Below, one piece after another: positions 1 through 4,956 of a stretch of 5,195 bases of DNA (the first letter of the stretch is position 1; the number at the start of each line of letters is the position of its first letter). The notes under the pieces were generated by a model. The model ran no database searches, was not told where the DNA came from, and saw nothing but the letters and a program-made list of their open reading frames with translations. Source of the DNA: JBCBSP01 sp964550935 (GTDB taxonomy: Bacteria; Pseudomonadota; Alphaproteobacteria; Caulobacterales; Maricaulaceae); NCBI GenBank assembly GCA_964550935.1, contig CAZKBB010000092.1:1-5195 (forward strand), in the 5' to 3' direction. Made by a program: the position numbers and the translations under genes.

Positions 1-305
1 TCGTGCCGACGGTCTTCGCCGCGCGCCAGTTCGTCAATCACGGCCACGTCAAGGTGAATGGCCAGAAGGTCAACGTGCCGTCCTATAACGTGAAGCCGGG
101 CGACGTGGTCGAGGTGCGCGAGAAGTCGCGCAACATGGCCCTCGTGCTCGAAGCGCTGCAGAGCCCTGAGCGCGACGTGCCCGATTACATCGAGGTCGAT
201 CCCAAGGGCATGAAGGCGACCTATGTGCGCATGCCGGAGATCTCCGACGTGCCCTACCCGGTGAAGATGGAACCCAACCTCGTCATCGAATTCTACTCCT
301 CATAA
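1..305 (+). CDS. rpsD: 30S ribosomal protein S4, C-terminal part (5' end outside window)
   Basis: This is the C-terminal half of ribosomal protein S4, the small-subunit protein that binds 16S rRNA early in 30S assembly. The reading frame is open from the window edge (first full codon at 3) to TAA at 303-305, giving about 101 residues. The GTG at 3 reads as an internal Val, not a start, because bacterial S4 is about 205 residues long. The visible part begins inside the S4 RNA-binding domain (FAARQFVNHGHVKVNGQKVN, then the PGDVVEVREKSR turn). It ends in the family's typical tail NLVIEFYSS. A strong intrinsic terminator follows within 40 nt, so this is the last gene of its transcript. The next gene, grxD, is convergent. 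Identification is secure from the domain and tail; only the N-terminal half is missing. Confidence 0.97.
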   Translation, partial: VPTVFAARQFVNHGHVKVNGQKVNVPSYNVKPGDVVEVREKSRNMALVLEALQSPERDVPDYIEVDPKGMKATYVRMPEISDVPYPVKMEPNLVIEFYSS

Positions 306-339
306 CGCGCGCCCGCGCGCGGCGAGGACGCCGAACGAG

Positions 340-373
340 AAACCCCGCCCGGAGCGATCCGGGCGGGGTTTTT
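340..373 (+). terminator. Rho-independent terminator after rpsD
   Basis: A perfect 14-bp stem (340-353 with 358-371) encloses a GCGA loop at 354-357, which fits the stable GNRA tetraloop class. The stem is GC-rich and runs directly into a T tract (369-373, then TT at 375-376). It lies between the convergent rpsD and grxD stop codons. In the minus direction the stem is followed by only three T residues, so it should work best for rpsD and more weakly for grxD. Confidence 0.93.
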
Positions 374-402
374 CTTGGTCGAATTCTATCGCGGCGCGGC
401 GC

Positions 403-747
403 TCAGGAGGCCTGTTCGGCCGGCAGGACGCCCTTTTCCTGGAAGAAGGGGCGTAGTTCGCCGCCTTCGAACATCTCCTTGACGATGTCGCAGCCGCCCA
501 CGAACTCGCCCTTCACATAGAGCTGCGGGATGGTCGGCCAGTCGGAGAAGTCCTTGATCCCCTGGCGCACCGCGTCGTCGTCCAGAACGTTCACCGCCTG
601 GTACTCCACGCCCAGATGGTCGAGCACGCGCGCGACGACCTGGGAGAAGCCGCACTGGGGAAATACCGGCGTGCCCTTCATGAACACGACGACGTCGTTG
701 TTCTCCACCACGGACTTGATCTCGTCTTGAATGGCCTGGTCGGTCAT
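403..747 (-). CDS. grxD: Monothiol glutaredoxin, CGFS type (Grx4/GrxD family)
   Basis: This is a 114-residue cytoplasmic monothiol glutaredoxin that binds glutathione and a bridging [2Fe-2S] cluster and takes part in iron-sulfur cluster transfer. Visible motifs are Lys24, the active-site CGFS at 32-35 (cluster-ligand Cys32), WPTIP at 70-74 with the cis-proline that helps hold glutathione, and GGCD at 84-87. The length is normal for single-domain CGFS glutaredoxins. The start at 745-747 was chosen because the family begins about 30 residues before CGFS and because GGAG (755-758) sits 7 nt upstream. An ATG 11 codons further up, at 778-780, lacks this support. The partner gene bolA lies 109 nt upstream on the same strand, the classic alphaproteobacterial pairing. 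A candidate private promoter lies in that gap. Confidence 0.97.
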   Translation of the reverse strand: MTDQAIQDEIKSVVENNDVVVFMKGTPVFPQCGFSQVVARVLDHLGVEYQAVNVLDDDAVRQGIKDFSDWPTIPQLYVKGEFVGGCDIVKEMFEGGELRPFFQEKGVLPAEQAS

Positions 748-798
748 CGGCGAACTCCAAAAAGGGGCGGTCGGGGGCACGATTGCGCGGTTTATTAA

Positions 799-827
799 CA
801 GCTAGGCGGAGCGGAAGCGGGGGTCAA
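799..827 (-). promoter_or_regulatory. Candidate sigma-70 type promoter for grxD
   Basis: Reading the minus strand, TTGACC (822-827) resembles a -35 box. CCTAGCTG (799-806) partly matches the GCTANAWC form of the Caulobacter-type housekeeping -10. The spacing fits that class, with 14 nt between TTGACCC and CCTAGCTG. Transcription would begin near 792 and give a leader of about 45 nt before grxD. The -10 match is mediocre, so read-through from bolA remains equally possible. Confidence 0.35.
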
Positions 828-856
828 GACCGAGCGCCGCGCTCAGGTAAGCGAGG

Positions 857-1087
857 CTAAGGCGCGCGCGTCTCCAACGCCAGGGCGTGCAGCTCTCCGC
901 CCATGCGCTCGCCGAGCGCGGCGTAGACGACCTGATGCTGTCTGACCCGGGGCATGCCGCGGAAACTCTCCGCGGTGACGATGGCCTTGTAGTGATCGCC
1001 GTCGCCGGCGAGATCGACGATCTCCACCTCGGCGTCGGGCACGCCTTGTTTGATCAGTCGGGCGATGTCGTCTGCGGCCATGGGCAT
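857..1087 (-). CDS. bolA: BolA family protein, partner of monothiol glutaredoxin
   Basis: This is a small (76-residue) BolA-fold protein. BolA proteins pair with CGFS glutaredoxins through a shared [2Fe-2S] cluster and act in iron sensing or cluster delivery; some also bind nucleic acids. Visible features are GDGDHYKAIV with His32 in the beta1-beta2 loop region, the helical part RVRQHQVVYAALGERM, and the invariant late histidine in LHALALET (His67), the usual cluster ligand. The protein contains no cysteine, as expected for the BOLA2/IbaG-like rather than the Cys-loop type. The start at 1085-1087 is the furthest upstream possible, because an in-frame TAA sits at 1091-1093. AAGGAG (1099-1104) lies a slightly long 11 nt upstream; a second Met two codons later is a less likely start. 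It is divergent from the M28 peptidase gene across 108 nt. Confidence 0.94.
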   Translation of the reverse strand: MPMAADDIARLIKQGVPDAEVEIVDLAGDGDHYKAIVTAESFRGMPRVRQHQVVYAALGERMGGELHALALETRAP

Positions 1088-1195
1088 GGCTTAGCGCGCT
1101 CCTTGGGATAAGCTTTCAGCCGATCCTATTCGGTTCGCGACGCCCGCGCGAGGGTCGCCGCTTGCGTCGGACCGGGAAAATTCAGGCAGGACGCC

Positions 1196-2187
1196 ATGCT
1201 GATCAAGTCCGCGATCGCGCCGCTCGCCGCGATCTCCATGCTCGCCGCCTGCGCTTCGCCGTCAGACGCCGCGCCCGAAGCGCAGCCCGTGACCGATCTG
1301 CGCCTCCTGTCCGCCGACGCCATGCAGGGCCGCCTGGTGGGCACGCCGGCAATGCCCTGGCGCGCGATTACATCACTTCGCGTTACGAGGAGATCGGTCT
1401 GGAGCCGGTGGGCGAGCGCTACGCGCACCCGTTCGACTTCACGCGGCGCGTCGACTTTCGCGACCCTGAGAGCGCGCCGGTGGAGATGCGCGGGATCAAC
1501 CTGATCGGCATGATCGAGGGATCGGGCGAGACCGACCAGGTGATCGTGGTCACGGCGCATTTCGACCATCTGGGCCCTGGCGAGGCGGGCGAAATCTTCA
1601 ACGGCGCCGACGACAACGCGTCGGGCGTCGCGGCGATGCTGGCCGCCGCCGAGGCGCTGGCCGAGCGCGGGCCGCGCAATGACGTGATGTTCGTGGCCTT
1701 CGACGCGGAGGAGGGCGGGCTGAACGGCGCGCGGGCCTTCGTGGCCGACCCGCCTGTCGAGGCCGAGCGCATCGCCTTCAACCTCAATCTCGACATGGTC
1801 GGCTATAGCCCGGACGGGGATTTGTGGGCGGTGGGCACATACCATTACCCGGTGCTGGAGCCGATCGTGGCCGACATCGCCGAACACGCTCCGGTGGAGC
1901 TGAAGATGGGCTTCGACCGGCCGACCGAGAACCGGCGCAACGACTGGACGCTGCTTTCAGACCACGCGCCCTTTCACCTGGCCGGCGTGCCGTTCCTCTA
2001 TCTCGGCGTGGAGGATCACGAGCACTACCACCAGGCTTCAGACGAGTTCGAGATCATCCCGCTCGACTTCTTTCTCGGCGCGGTGGAGACCGCCGGGATG
2101 ACGCTGCGCGCCGTCGACGCCGAGCTGGATGCGATCCGCGCGGCGCCCTCGCGCCTTGAGGCGGCCGACGCCGCCGGCGCCGACTAG
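1196..2187 (+). pseudogene. M28 family zinc metallopeptidase, lipoprotein; split by a 1-base frameshift
   Basis: This is a secreted, lipid-anchored aminopeptidase of family M28, read in two frames. Frame one starts at ATG 1196 (AGGA at 1188-1191) with a lipoprotein signal peptide and lipobox LAAC (Cys19), continuing to ...GRLVGTP. The family's next residues, GNALARDYI, lie one base out of phase. A base appears lost in the CCGGC at 1346-1350, where CCGGGC would restore the frame. The repaired protein is about 330 residues, with a complete set of dinuclear zinc-site motifs: AHFDHLG (His122), GADDNASG (bridging Asp139), FDAEEGG (base Glu172, ligand Glu173), LNLDMVG (Asp200) and HYHQASDE (His279). 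Unrepaired, the first frame stops at 1504 after 102 residues, before any zinc ligand. Codon pattern and motifs look fully conserved after the break, so the lesion is very recent or is a sequencing or assembly error. The stop codon interlocks with that of the convergent DUF393 gene. Confidence 0.88.
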
Positions 2188-2612
2188 TCCTTGATCAGCT
2201 TGGCCTTGAGCCGGGCGTCCGGCAGGGCGCACAGATCGCCGTGTCCGAACCAGGCGATGCGGTTGCGCGCGATCAGGCGGTAGATCGGCTCGCGCACTGG
2301 GCGCGGGATCAGCGATCCGGCCGCGGCCAGGATCGGCCAGACCCCGGAAAGCCGCCGGCCCGCAGCGATCACCGCGTCCGATCCGGTAAGCGCGCGCTTG
2401 TCGTCGATCAGCAGCCAGCTGTCCGGGTCGTCCGGGGCGAGCCCGTGCTCGACCAGGCGCGCGCGGCCGAAGACGGACTGAACGGTCGCGATGCGGAAAA
2501 CGTCGCCTCGATCATGCCTGGCGATGGTGCGCGCGCCCCAGCTGCACAGGGCGCACGCCCCGTCGACGACGAGCACCACCTTGCCCGACAGATCGCCGCG
2601 CACCGCGATCAC
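2184..2612 (-). CDS. DCC/DUF393 thiol-disulfide oxidoreductase-like protein
   Basis: This is a 142-residue protein of the DUF393 (DCC1-like, YuxK-related) family, predicted to have a thioredoxin-like fold; the substrate is unknown. The defining motif DxxCxxC is present as DGACALC (Asp17, Cys20, Cys23), right after the first hydrophobic strand KVVLVVDG. The C-terminal part carries the family pattern of an Arg/Pro-rich helix followed by YRLIARNRIAWFG. Start choice is uncertain: GTG at 2610-2612 comes 3 nt after the stop of the zeta-subunit gene and has no clear Shine-Dalgarno, and another in-frame GTG lies three codons on (2601-2603). Either way it is probably translationally coupled to the upstream gene and shares its promoter. 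Its TAG stop (2184-2186) overlaps the M28 gene's TAG on the other strand. Confidence 0.88.
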   Translation of the reverse strand: MIAVRGDLSGKVVLVVDGACALCSWGARTIARHDRGDVFRIATVQSVFGRARLVEHGLAPDDPDSWLLIDDKRALTGSDAVIAAGRRLSGVWPILAAAGSLIPRPVREPIYRLIARNRIAWFGHGDLCALPDARLKAKLIKD

Positions 2613-2615
2613 AGT

Positions 2616-2936
2616 CTACTGCGAGCGGACCTGTTCGCGCGCCACGTCGAGCAGGCGCGCCATCTCGCGGCGGATCTGATGGTCGGACTGCTCGATCCCG
2701 CGCGTGTCGAAGTCGCCGCGGATCTTGCGGAACACGTCCTCGTCGCCGGCCTCTTCGAAGTCGGCCTTGACGACCTCCTTGGCGTAGGCCGCGACATCGT
2801 CGCCGGTCATGCCCATCAGGCCGGCGGCCCATTCGCCCAAGAGCCGGTTGCGCCGGGCCTGAGCCCTGAACTCCATCTCCTGGTCGTGGGCGTACTTGTT
2901 CTCGTAGGCCTTCTCGCGATCGTTGAAGTCGGACAT
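2616..2936 (-). CDS. F1-ATPase inhibitor zeta subunit (DUF1476 family)
   Basis: This 106-residue protein belongs to the DUF1476 family. The characterised member, from Paracoccus denitrificans, is the zeta subunit that binds F1-ATPase and blocks ATP hydrolysis through its N-terminal segment. Recognisable blocks are the N-terminal inhibitory stretch (FNDREKAYENKYAHDQE), the basic helix start ARRNRLLGEWAA, AYAKEVVKADFEE in the middle, GDEDVFRKIRGDFD, and the C-terminal SDHQIRREM. It acts in the cytoplasm on the membrane-bound ATP synthase. Start ATG at 2934-2936 is supported by GGGAG (2943-2947) 6 nt upstream and by full-length agreement with the family. It is the first gene of a two-gene unit with the DUF393 protein and is divergent from purC. 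No ATP synthase gene is visible here, so it acts away from its own locus. Confidence 0.95.
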   Translation of the reverse strand: MSDFNDREKAYENKYAHDQEMEFRAQARRNRLLGEWAAGLMGMTGDDVAAYAKEVVKADFEEAGDEDVFRKIRGDFDTRGIEQSDHQIRREMARLLDVAREQVRSQ

Positions 2937-2969
2937 CCGCAGCTCCCGCGCCGATTAATCTGAACCCGT

Positions 2970-2998
2970 CTCGTAACGCCGCGCGGCCCGGGTTTCAA
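2970..2998 (-). promoter_or_regulatory. Candidate promoter for the zeta-subunit/DUF393 unit
   Basis: On the minus strand TTGAAA (2993-2998, 5 of 6 to the -35 consensus) is followed after exactly 17 nt by TACGAG (2970-2975, 3 of 6 to TATAAT). A start near 2962 would give a leader of about 26 nt, with the GGGAG ribosome site just before the ATG at 2936. The -35 and spacing are good; the -10 is weak. Confidence 0.42.
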
Positions 2999-3014
2999 CG
3001 CGGCGTCGCGCATG

Positions 3015-3043
3015 TTGCCGGAGCGCCGGGTTCGGCGTATGAT
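3015..3043 (+). promoter_or_regulatory. Probable sigma-70 promoter of the purC operon
   Basis: TTGCCG (3015-3020, 4 of 6) and TATGAT (3038-3043, 5 of 6) are separated by exactly 17 nt, the optimum spacing. This is the best promoter-like sequence in the window. Transcription should begin around 3049-3052, giving a purC leader of about 115 nt. The -10 overlaps the small palindrome TGATCA. It is divergent from the zeta-subunit promoter, with only about 16 nt between the two -35 boxes. Confidence 0.62.
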
Positions 3044-3054
3044 CAGAACTTCAG

Positions 3055-3075
3055 CGGCCCGTCGACGACGGGCCG
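3055..3075 (+). promoter_or_regulatory. Hairpin at the 5' end of the purC leader
   Basis: A perfect 10-bp inverted repeat, CGGCCCGTCG / CGACGGGCCG, flanks a single central A (3065). In RNA this would fold as a very stable stem of about 8 bp with a 5-nt loop. It is followed by TTTCGCGTTT, so it somewhat resembles an intrinsic terminator with a broken U tract. It starts only a few bases after the predicted transcription start, so it would cap the 5' end of the message. It could stabilise the mRNA, pause or attenuate transcription, or, as duplex DNA, be a repressor operator. The rest of the leader (3086-3167) shows no other clear element. Confidence 0.6.
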
Positions 3076-3167
3076 TTTCGCGTTTCCCGCCAGCGCCCGA
3101 GGGTGGCCGCCTTGAATGCGGACCGCAACGCCGCTGCTGGCGGCCAGCCGGAGCGTCGATCGCGCCA

Positions 3168-3929
3168 ATGTCCCGCCGCAAGAAACTCTACGAAGGCAAG
3201 GCCAAGATCCTCTACGAGGGCCCTGAGCCGGGCACGCTCGTCCAGCACTTCAAGGATGACGCCACCGCCTTCAACAACAAGAAGCAGGCCGTGCTCGAGG
3301 GCAAGGGCGTGCTCAACAACCGCATCTCCGAGTTCGTCATGGAGCGGTTGAACGCCATGGGCGTGCCGACCCACTTCATCAAGCGGCTGAACATGCGCGA
3401 GCAGCTCATCCGCGAGGTGGAGATCATCCCGCTCGAGGTGGTTGTGCGCAACGTGGCCGCCGGCTCCCTGGCGAAGCGATTCGGCCTGGAGGAGGGCGAG
3501 GTTCTGCCGCGCGCGATCGTGGAGTTCTATTACAAGGACGACGCGCTCGACGATCCGATGGTCGCTGAAGAGCACATCACCGCGTTCAACTGGGCCTCCA
3601 CCCAGGAGATCGACGACATGATCGCGCTGGCGCTGCGCGTGAACGACATCGTGTCGGGCCTGTTCGCGGCGGTGAACATCCGCCTTGTGGACTTCAAGCT
3701 GGAATTCGGGCGCGTGTACGACCAGAACGACATGGTCCGGGTCATCCTCGCCGACGAGATCAGCCCGGACTCCTGCCGGCTGTGGGATGCTGAGACCAAC
3801 GAGAAGATGGACAAGGACCGCTTCCGCCGCGATCTCGGCAACGTCACCGAGGCCTACGCCGAAGTGGCGCGCCGGCTCGGCATCATGAAGGAACAGGGAC
3901 CACGCGAACCCGACGAGGCGGCACAATGA
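3168..3929 (+). CDS. purC: Phosphoribosylaminoimidazole-succinocarboxamide synthase (SAICAR synthetase)
   Basis: This 253-residue cytoplasmic enzyme ligates aspartate to CAIR with ATP to give SAICAR, in de novo purine synthesis. The N-terminus KKLYEGKAKILYEGPEPG is the family's ATP-binding opening. The first family signature IPLEVVVRNVAAGS lies at 87-100, the second, LVDFKLEFG, at 173-181. The block ADEISPDSCRLWD follows. Length is typical of the short bacterial form. The start at 3168 is chosen because the family begins a few residues before YEGKAK. The frame stays open back to an ATG at 3012, but that stretch is arginine-rich low-complexity translation and overlaps the promoter. The ribosome site is poor: GGAG (3150-3153) is 14 nt away. 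Its TGA overlaps the purS ATG (ATGA), so the two are translationally coupled. Confidence 0.97.
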   Translation: MSRRKKLYEGKAKILYEGPEPGTLVQHFKDDATAFNNKKQAVLEGKGVLNNRISEFVMERLNAMGVPTHFIKRLNMREQLIREVEIIPLEVVVRNVAAGSLAKRFGLEEGEVLPRAIVEFYYKDDALDDPMVAEEHITAFNWASTQEIDDMIALALRVNDIVSGLFAAVNIRLVDFKLEFGRVYDQNDMVRVILADEISPDSCRLWDAETNEKMDKDRFRRDLGNVTEAYAEVARRLGIMKEQGPREPDEAAQ

Positions 3930-4168
3930 AAGCGCGCATCCATGTCTATCTGAAGCCCGGCGTGCTCGACCCGCAGGGCCAGGCGGTGGCCACTTCGCTG
4001 AACCATCTCGGCTTCGACGAGGTGGAGGCGGCCCGCCAGGGCAAGCTGATCGAGCTCGACCTGAAGACCGATGACGCCGAGGAGGCCCACGCCCGCATCG
4101 CGGCCATGTGCGACAAGCTCCTCGCCAACCCGGTGATCGAAAACTACGACATCGAGCTGAGCGCTTAA
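3926..4168 (+). CDS. purS: Phosphoribosylformylglycinamidine synthase subunit PurS
   Basis: PurS (80 residues) is the small structural subunit of the three-part FGAM synthase. As a dimer it bridges the glutaminase PurQ and the synthase PurL, and ammonia passing between their active sites depends on it. It is recognised from ARIHVYLKPGVLDPQGQAV at the start, LNHLGFDEVEAARQGKLIEL in the middle and the C-terminal CDKLLANPVIENYDIEL. Length matches the family (about 80). ATG 3926 overlaps the purC stop by 4 nt and has GAGG (3915-3918) 7 nt upstream. Its presence as a separate gene tells that PurL here is the short type lacking a fused PurS-like domain. After its TAA comes an unusual 122-nt gap before purQ. 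Confidence 0.97.
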   Translation: MKARIHVYLKPGVLDPQGQAVATSLNHLGFDEVEAARQGKLIELDLKTDDAEEAHARIAAMCDKLLANPVIENYDIELSA

Positions 4169-4193
4169 GGCGGCTTTCGCCGGCGGGGCCTGC

Positions 4194-4258
4194 GGCGAGT
4201 CACGCCCGCCAGTCACCATCTGAAGTGGCCTGACTCAGGTGCGCGCGGGCGTCTCGCC
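4194..4258 (+). promoter_or_regulatory. Bulged stem-loop in the purS-purQ gap
   Basis: GGCGAG (4194-4199) pairs with CTCGCC (4253-4258), and ACGCCCGC (4202-4209) pairs with GCGGGCGT (4245-4252). The outer stem is therefore 14 bp, with a 2-nt bulge (TC, 4200-4201). Inside it AGTCA (4211-4215) pairs with TGACT (4231-4235) and CCA (4216-4218) with TGG (4226-4228), leaving a CC bulge. Competing pairings exist: GAGTCA (4197-4202) with TGACTC (4231-4236), and CAGGTG (4236-4241) with CACCTG (4270-4275). No T tract follows, so it is not a standard terminator. It is a structured intercistronic element; whether it is a processing site, stabiliser or RNA switch cannot be told from one sequence. Confidence 0.6.
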
Positions 4259-4265
4259 AAGACTC
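4197..4265. promoter_or_regulatory. Cluster of three GANTC (CcrM-type methylation) sites
   Basis: GAGTC at 4197-4201, GACTC at 4232-4236 and GACTC at 4261-4265 all fit GANTC, the target of the alphaproteobacterial cell-cycle methyltransferase CcrM. By eye the whole window holds only three others (3478, 3768 and 4442), all inside coding sequence. That CcrM/GcrA acts here is inference. Confidence 0.45.
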
Positions 4266-4274
4266 ACACCACCT

Positions 4275-4282
4275 GCTACACG
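4275..4282 (+). promoter_or_regulatory. Possible -10 element for a purQ transcript
   Basis: GCTACACG matches 5 of 7 defined positions of the Caulobacter-type -10 GCTANAWC. It lies just far enough before purQ that transcription would begin at or within a few bases of its ATG (4291). A GANTC site (4261-4265) lies between it and any -35. No convincing -35 hexamer is present, so this is a weak call. Confidence 0.25.
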
Positions 4283-4290
4283 CTCGGCTC

Positions 4291-4956
4291 ATGAAGTCCG
4301 CCGTCATCGTTTTTCCCGGATCGAACTGCGACCGCGACGCTGCGGTGGCGGTCGAGCGCGTCACCGGCCAGGCGCCGGCCATGGTCTGGCACGGCGATGC
4401 GAGCTTGCCCGACGGGCTCGATTTCATCGTCATGCCGGGCGGATTCTCCTATGGCGACTATCTGCGCTGCGGCGCGATCGCGGCGCGCTCACCAGTGATC
4501 GCCGATGTCGTGAAGGCCGCCGAGGCGGGCGTTCCGGTGCTCGGGGTATGCAACGGCTTTCAGGTTCTGATCGAGGCGGGGCTTCTGCCCGGCGCGCTGA
4601 TGCGCAACGCGGGGCTGCGCTTCGTGTGCGAGAAGACGCCGCTTCAGATCGAGGCCGGCGACACCCGCTTCACCCGCGCCTTCGGCGAGGCGCGCGAAAC
4701 CACGATCCCCGTCGCGCACCATGACGGAAATTACTTCGCCGACGAGGTCACGCTCGACCGGCTCGAGGGCGAAGGGCGCGTGGCGTTTCGTTACTTGCGC
4801 AATCCGAACGGCTCGGCGCGCGACATCGCCGGGATCACGAACGAGGCCGGCAACGTGCTCGGCATGATGCCTCACCCGGAACGCGCCGCCGATCCCGCGC
4901 TGGGCGAAGCCGGCGGCCTGGCGGTGTTCCAAAGCGTTCTGGGAGGCGCACAATGA
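4291..4956 (+). CDS. purQ: Phosphoribosylformylglycinamidine synthase subunit PurQ (glutaminase)
   Basis: PurQ (221 residues) is the class I glutamine amidotransferase of FGAM synthase. It hydrolyses glutamine and hands ammonia to PurL. The N-terminus is the family hallmark FPGSNCDRD (8-16), followed by MPGGFSYGDYLRCG (48-61). The nucleophile is Cys87 in GVCNGFQVL, and the His/Glu of the triad are His195 and Glu197 in MMPHPERAADP. Length is normal and all catalytic residues are present. The start at 4291 is fixed by the family N-terminus. Oddly, no purine-rich ribosome binding site precedes it (CTACACGCTCGGCTC runs straight into the ATG), unlike purS and purL. It is separated from purS by 122 nt but overlaps purL by ATGA. 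Confidence 0.97.
   Translation: MKSAVIVFPGSNCDRDAAVAVERVTGQAPAMVWHGDASLPDGLDFIVMPGGFSYGDYLRCGAIAARSPVIADVVKAAEAGVPVLGVCNGFQVLIEAGLLPGALMRNAGLRFVCEKTPLQIEAGDTRFTRAFGEARETTIPVAHHDGNYFADEVTLDRLEGEGRVAFRYLRNPNGSARDIAGITNEAGNVLGMMPHPERAADPALGEAGGLAVFQSVLGGAQ

Noticed and set aside
748..780. Longer grxD start at the ATG of 778-780
   Set aside because: GGAG lies 7 nt before the ATG at 747, and the family length agrees with the shorter form.
1162..1350. Open frame from a TTG at 1162 giving an arginine-rich N-terminus to the M28 peptidase
   Set aside because: The stretch is out-of-frame translation of GC-rich DNA. The frame starting at 1196 gives a proper lipoprotein signal peptide and the family's expected N-terminal sequence, so a frameshift near 1348 explains both frames better.
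1126..1887. Long minus-strand open frame opposite the M28 gene (253 codons)
   Set aside because: It is a His/Arg/Ala-rich shadow of a GC-rich gene with strong motifs on the plus strand; no family resemblance.
2241..2963. Plus-strand 240-codon open frame across the DUF393 and zeta-subunit genes
   Set aside because: It lies antisense to two recognisable proteins and has no ribosome site or family features.
3055..3085. Ordinary intrinsic terminator upstream of purC
   Set aside because: The U tract is broken (TTTCGCGTTT), no plus-strand gene lies immediately upstream to be terminated, and a good promoter lies just before it. It is kept instead as a leader hairpin.
3012..3167. 52-residue N-terminal extension of purC from ATG 3012
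   Set aside because: It is low-complexity and Arg-rich, does not fit the known PurC N-terminus, and overlaps the likely promoter and 5' hairpin.
3051..3926. Long minus-strand open frame opposite purC (291 codons)
   Set aside because: Mirror frame of purC, rich in His/Val/Leu/Arg with no domain; a typical high-GC artefact.
4169..4188. Small hairpin right after the purS stop (CGGC-TTTC-GCCG)
   Set aside because: Only 4 bp pair cleanly and no T tract follows; too weak to call a terminator.
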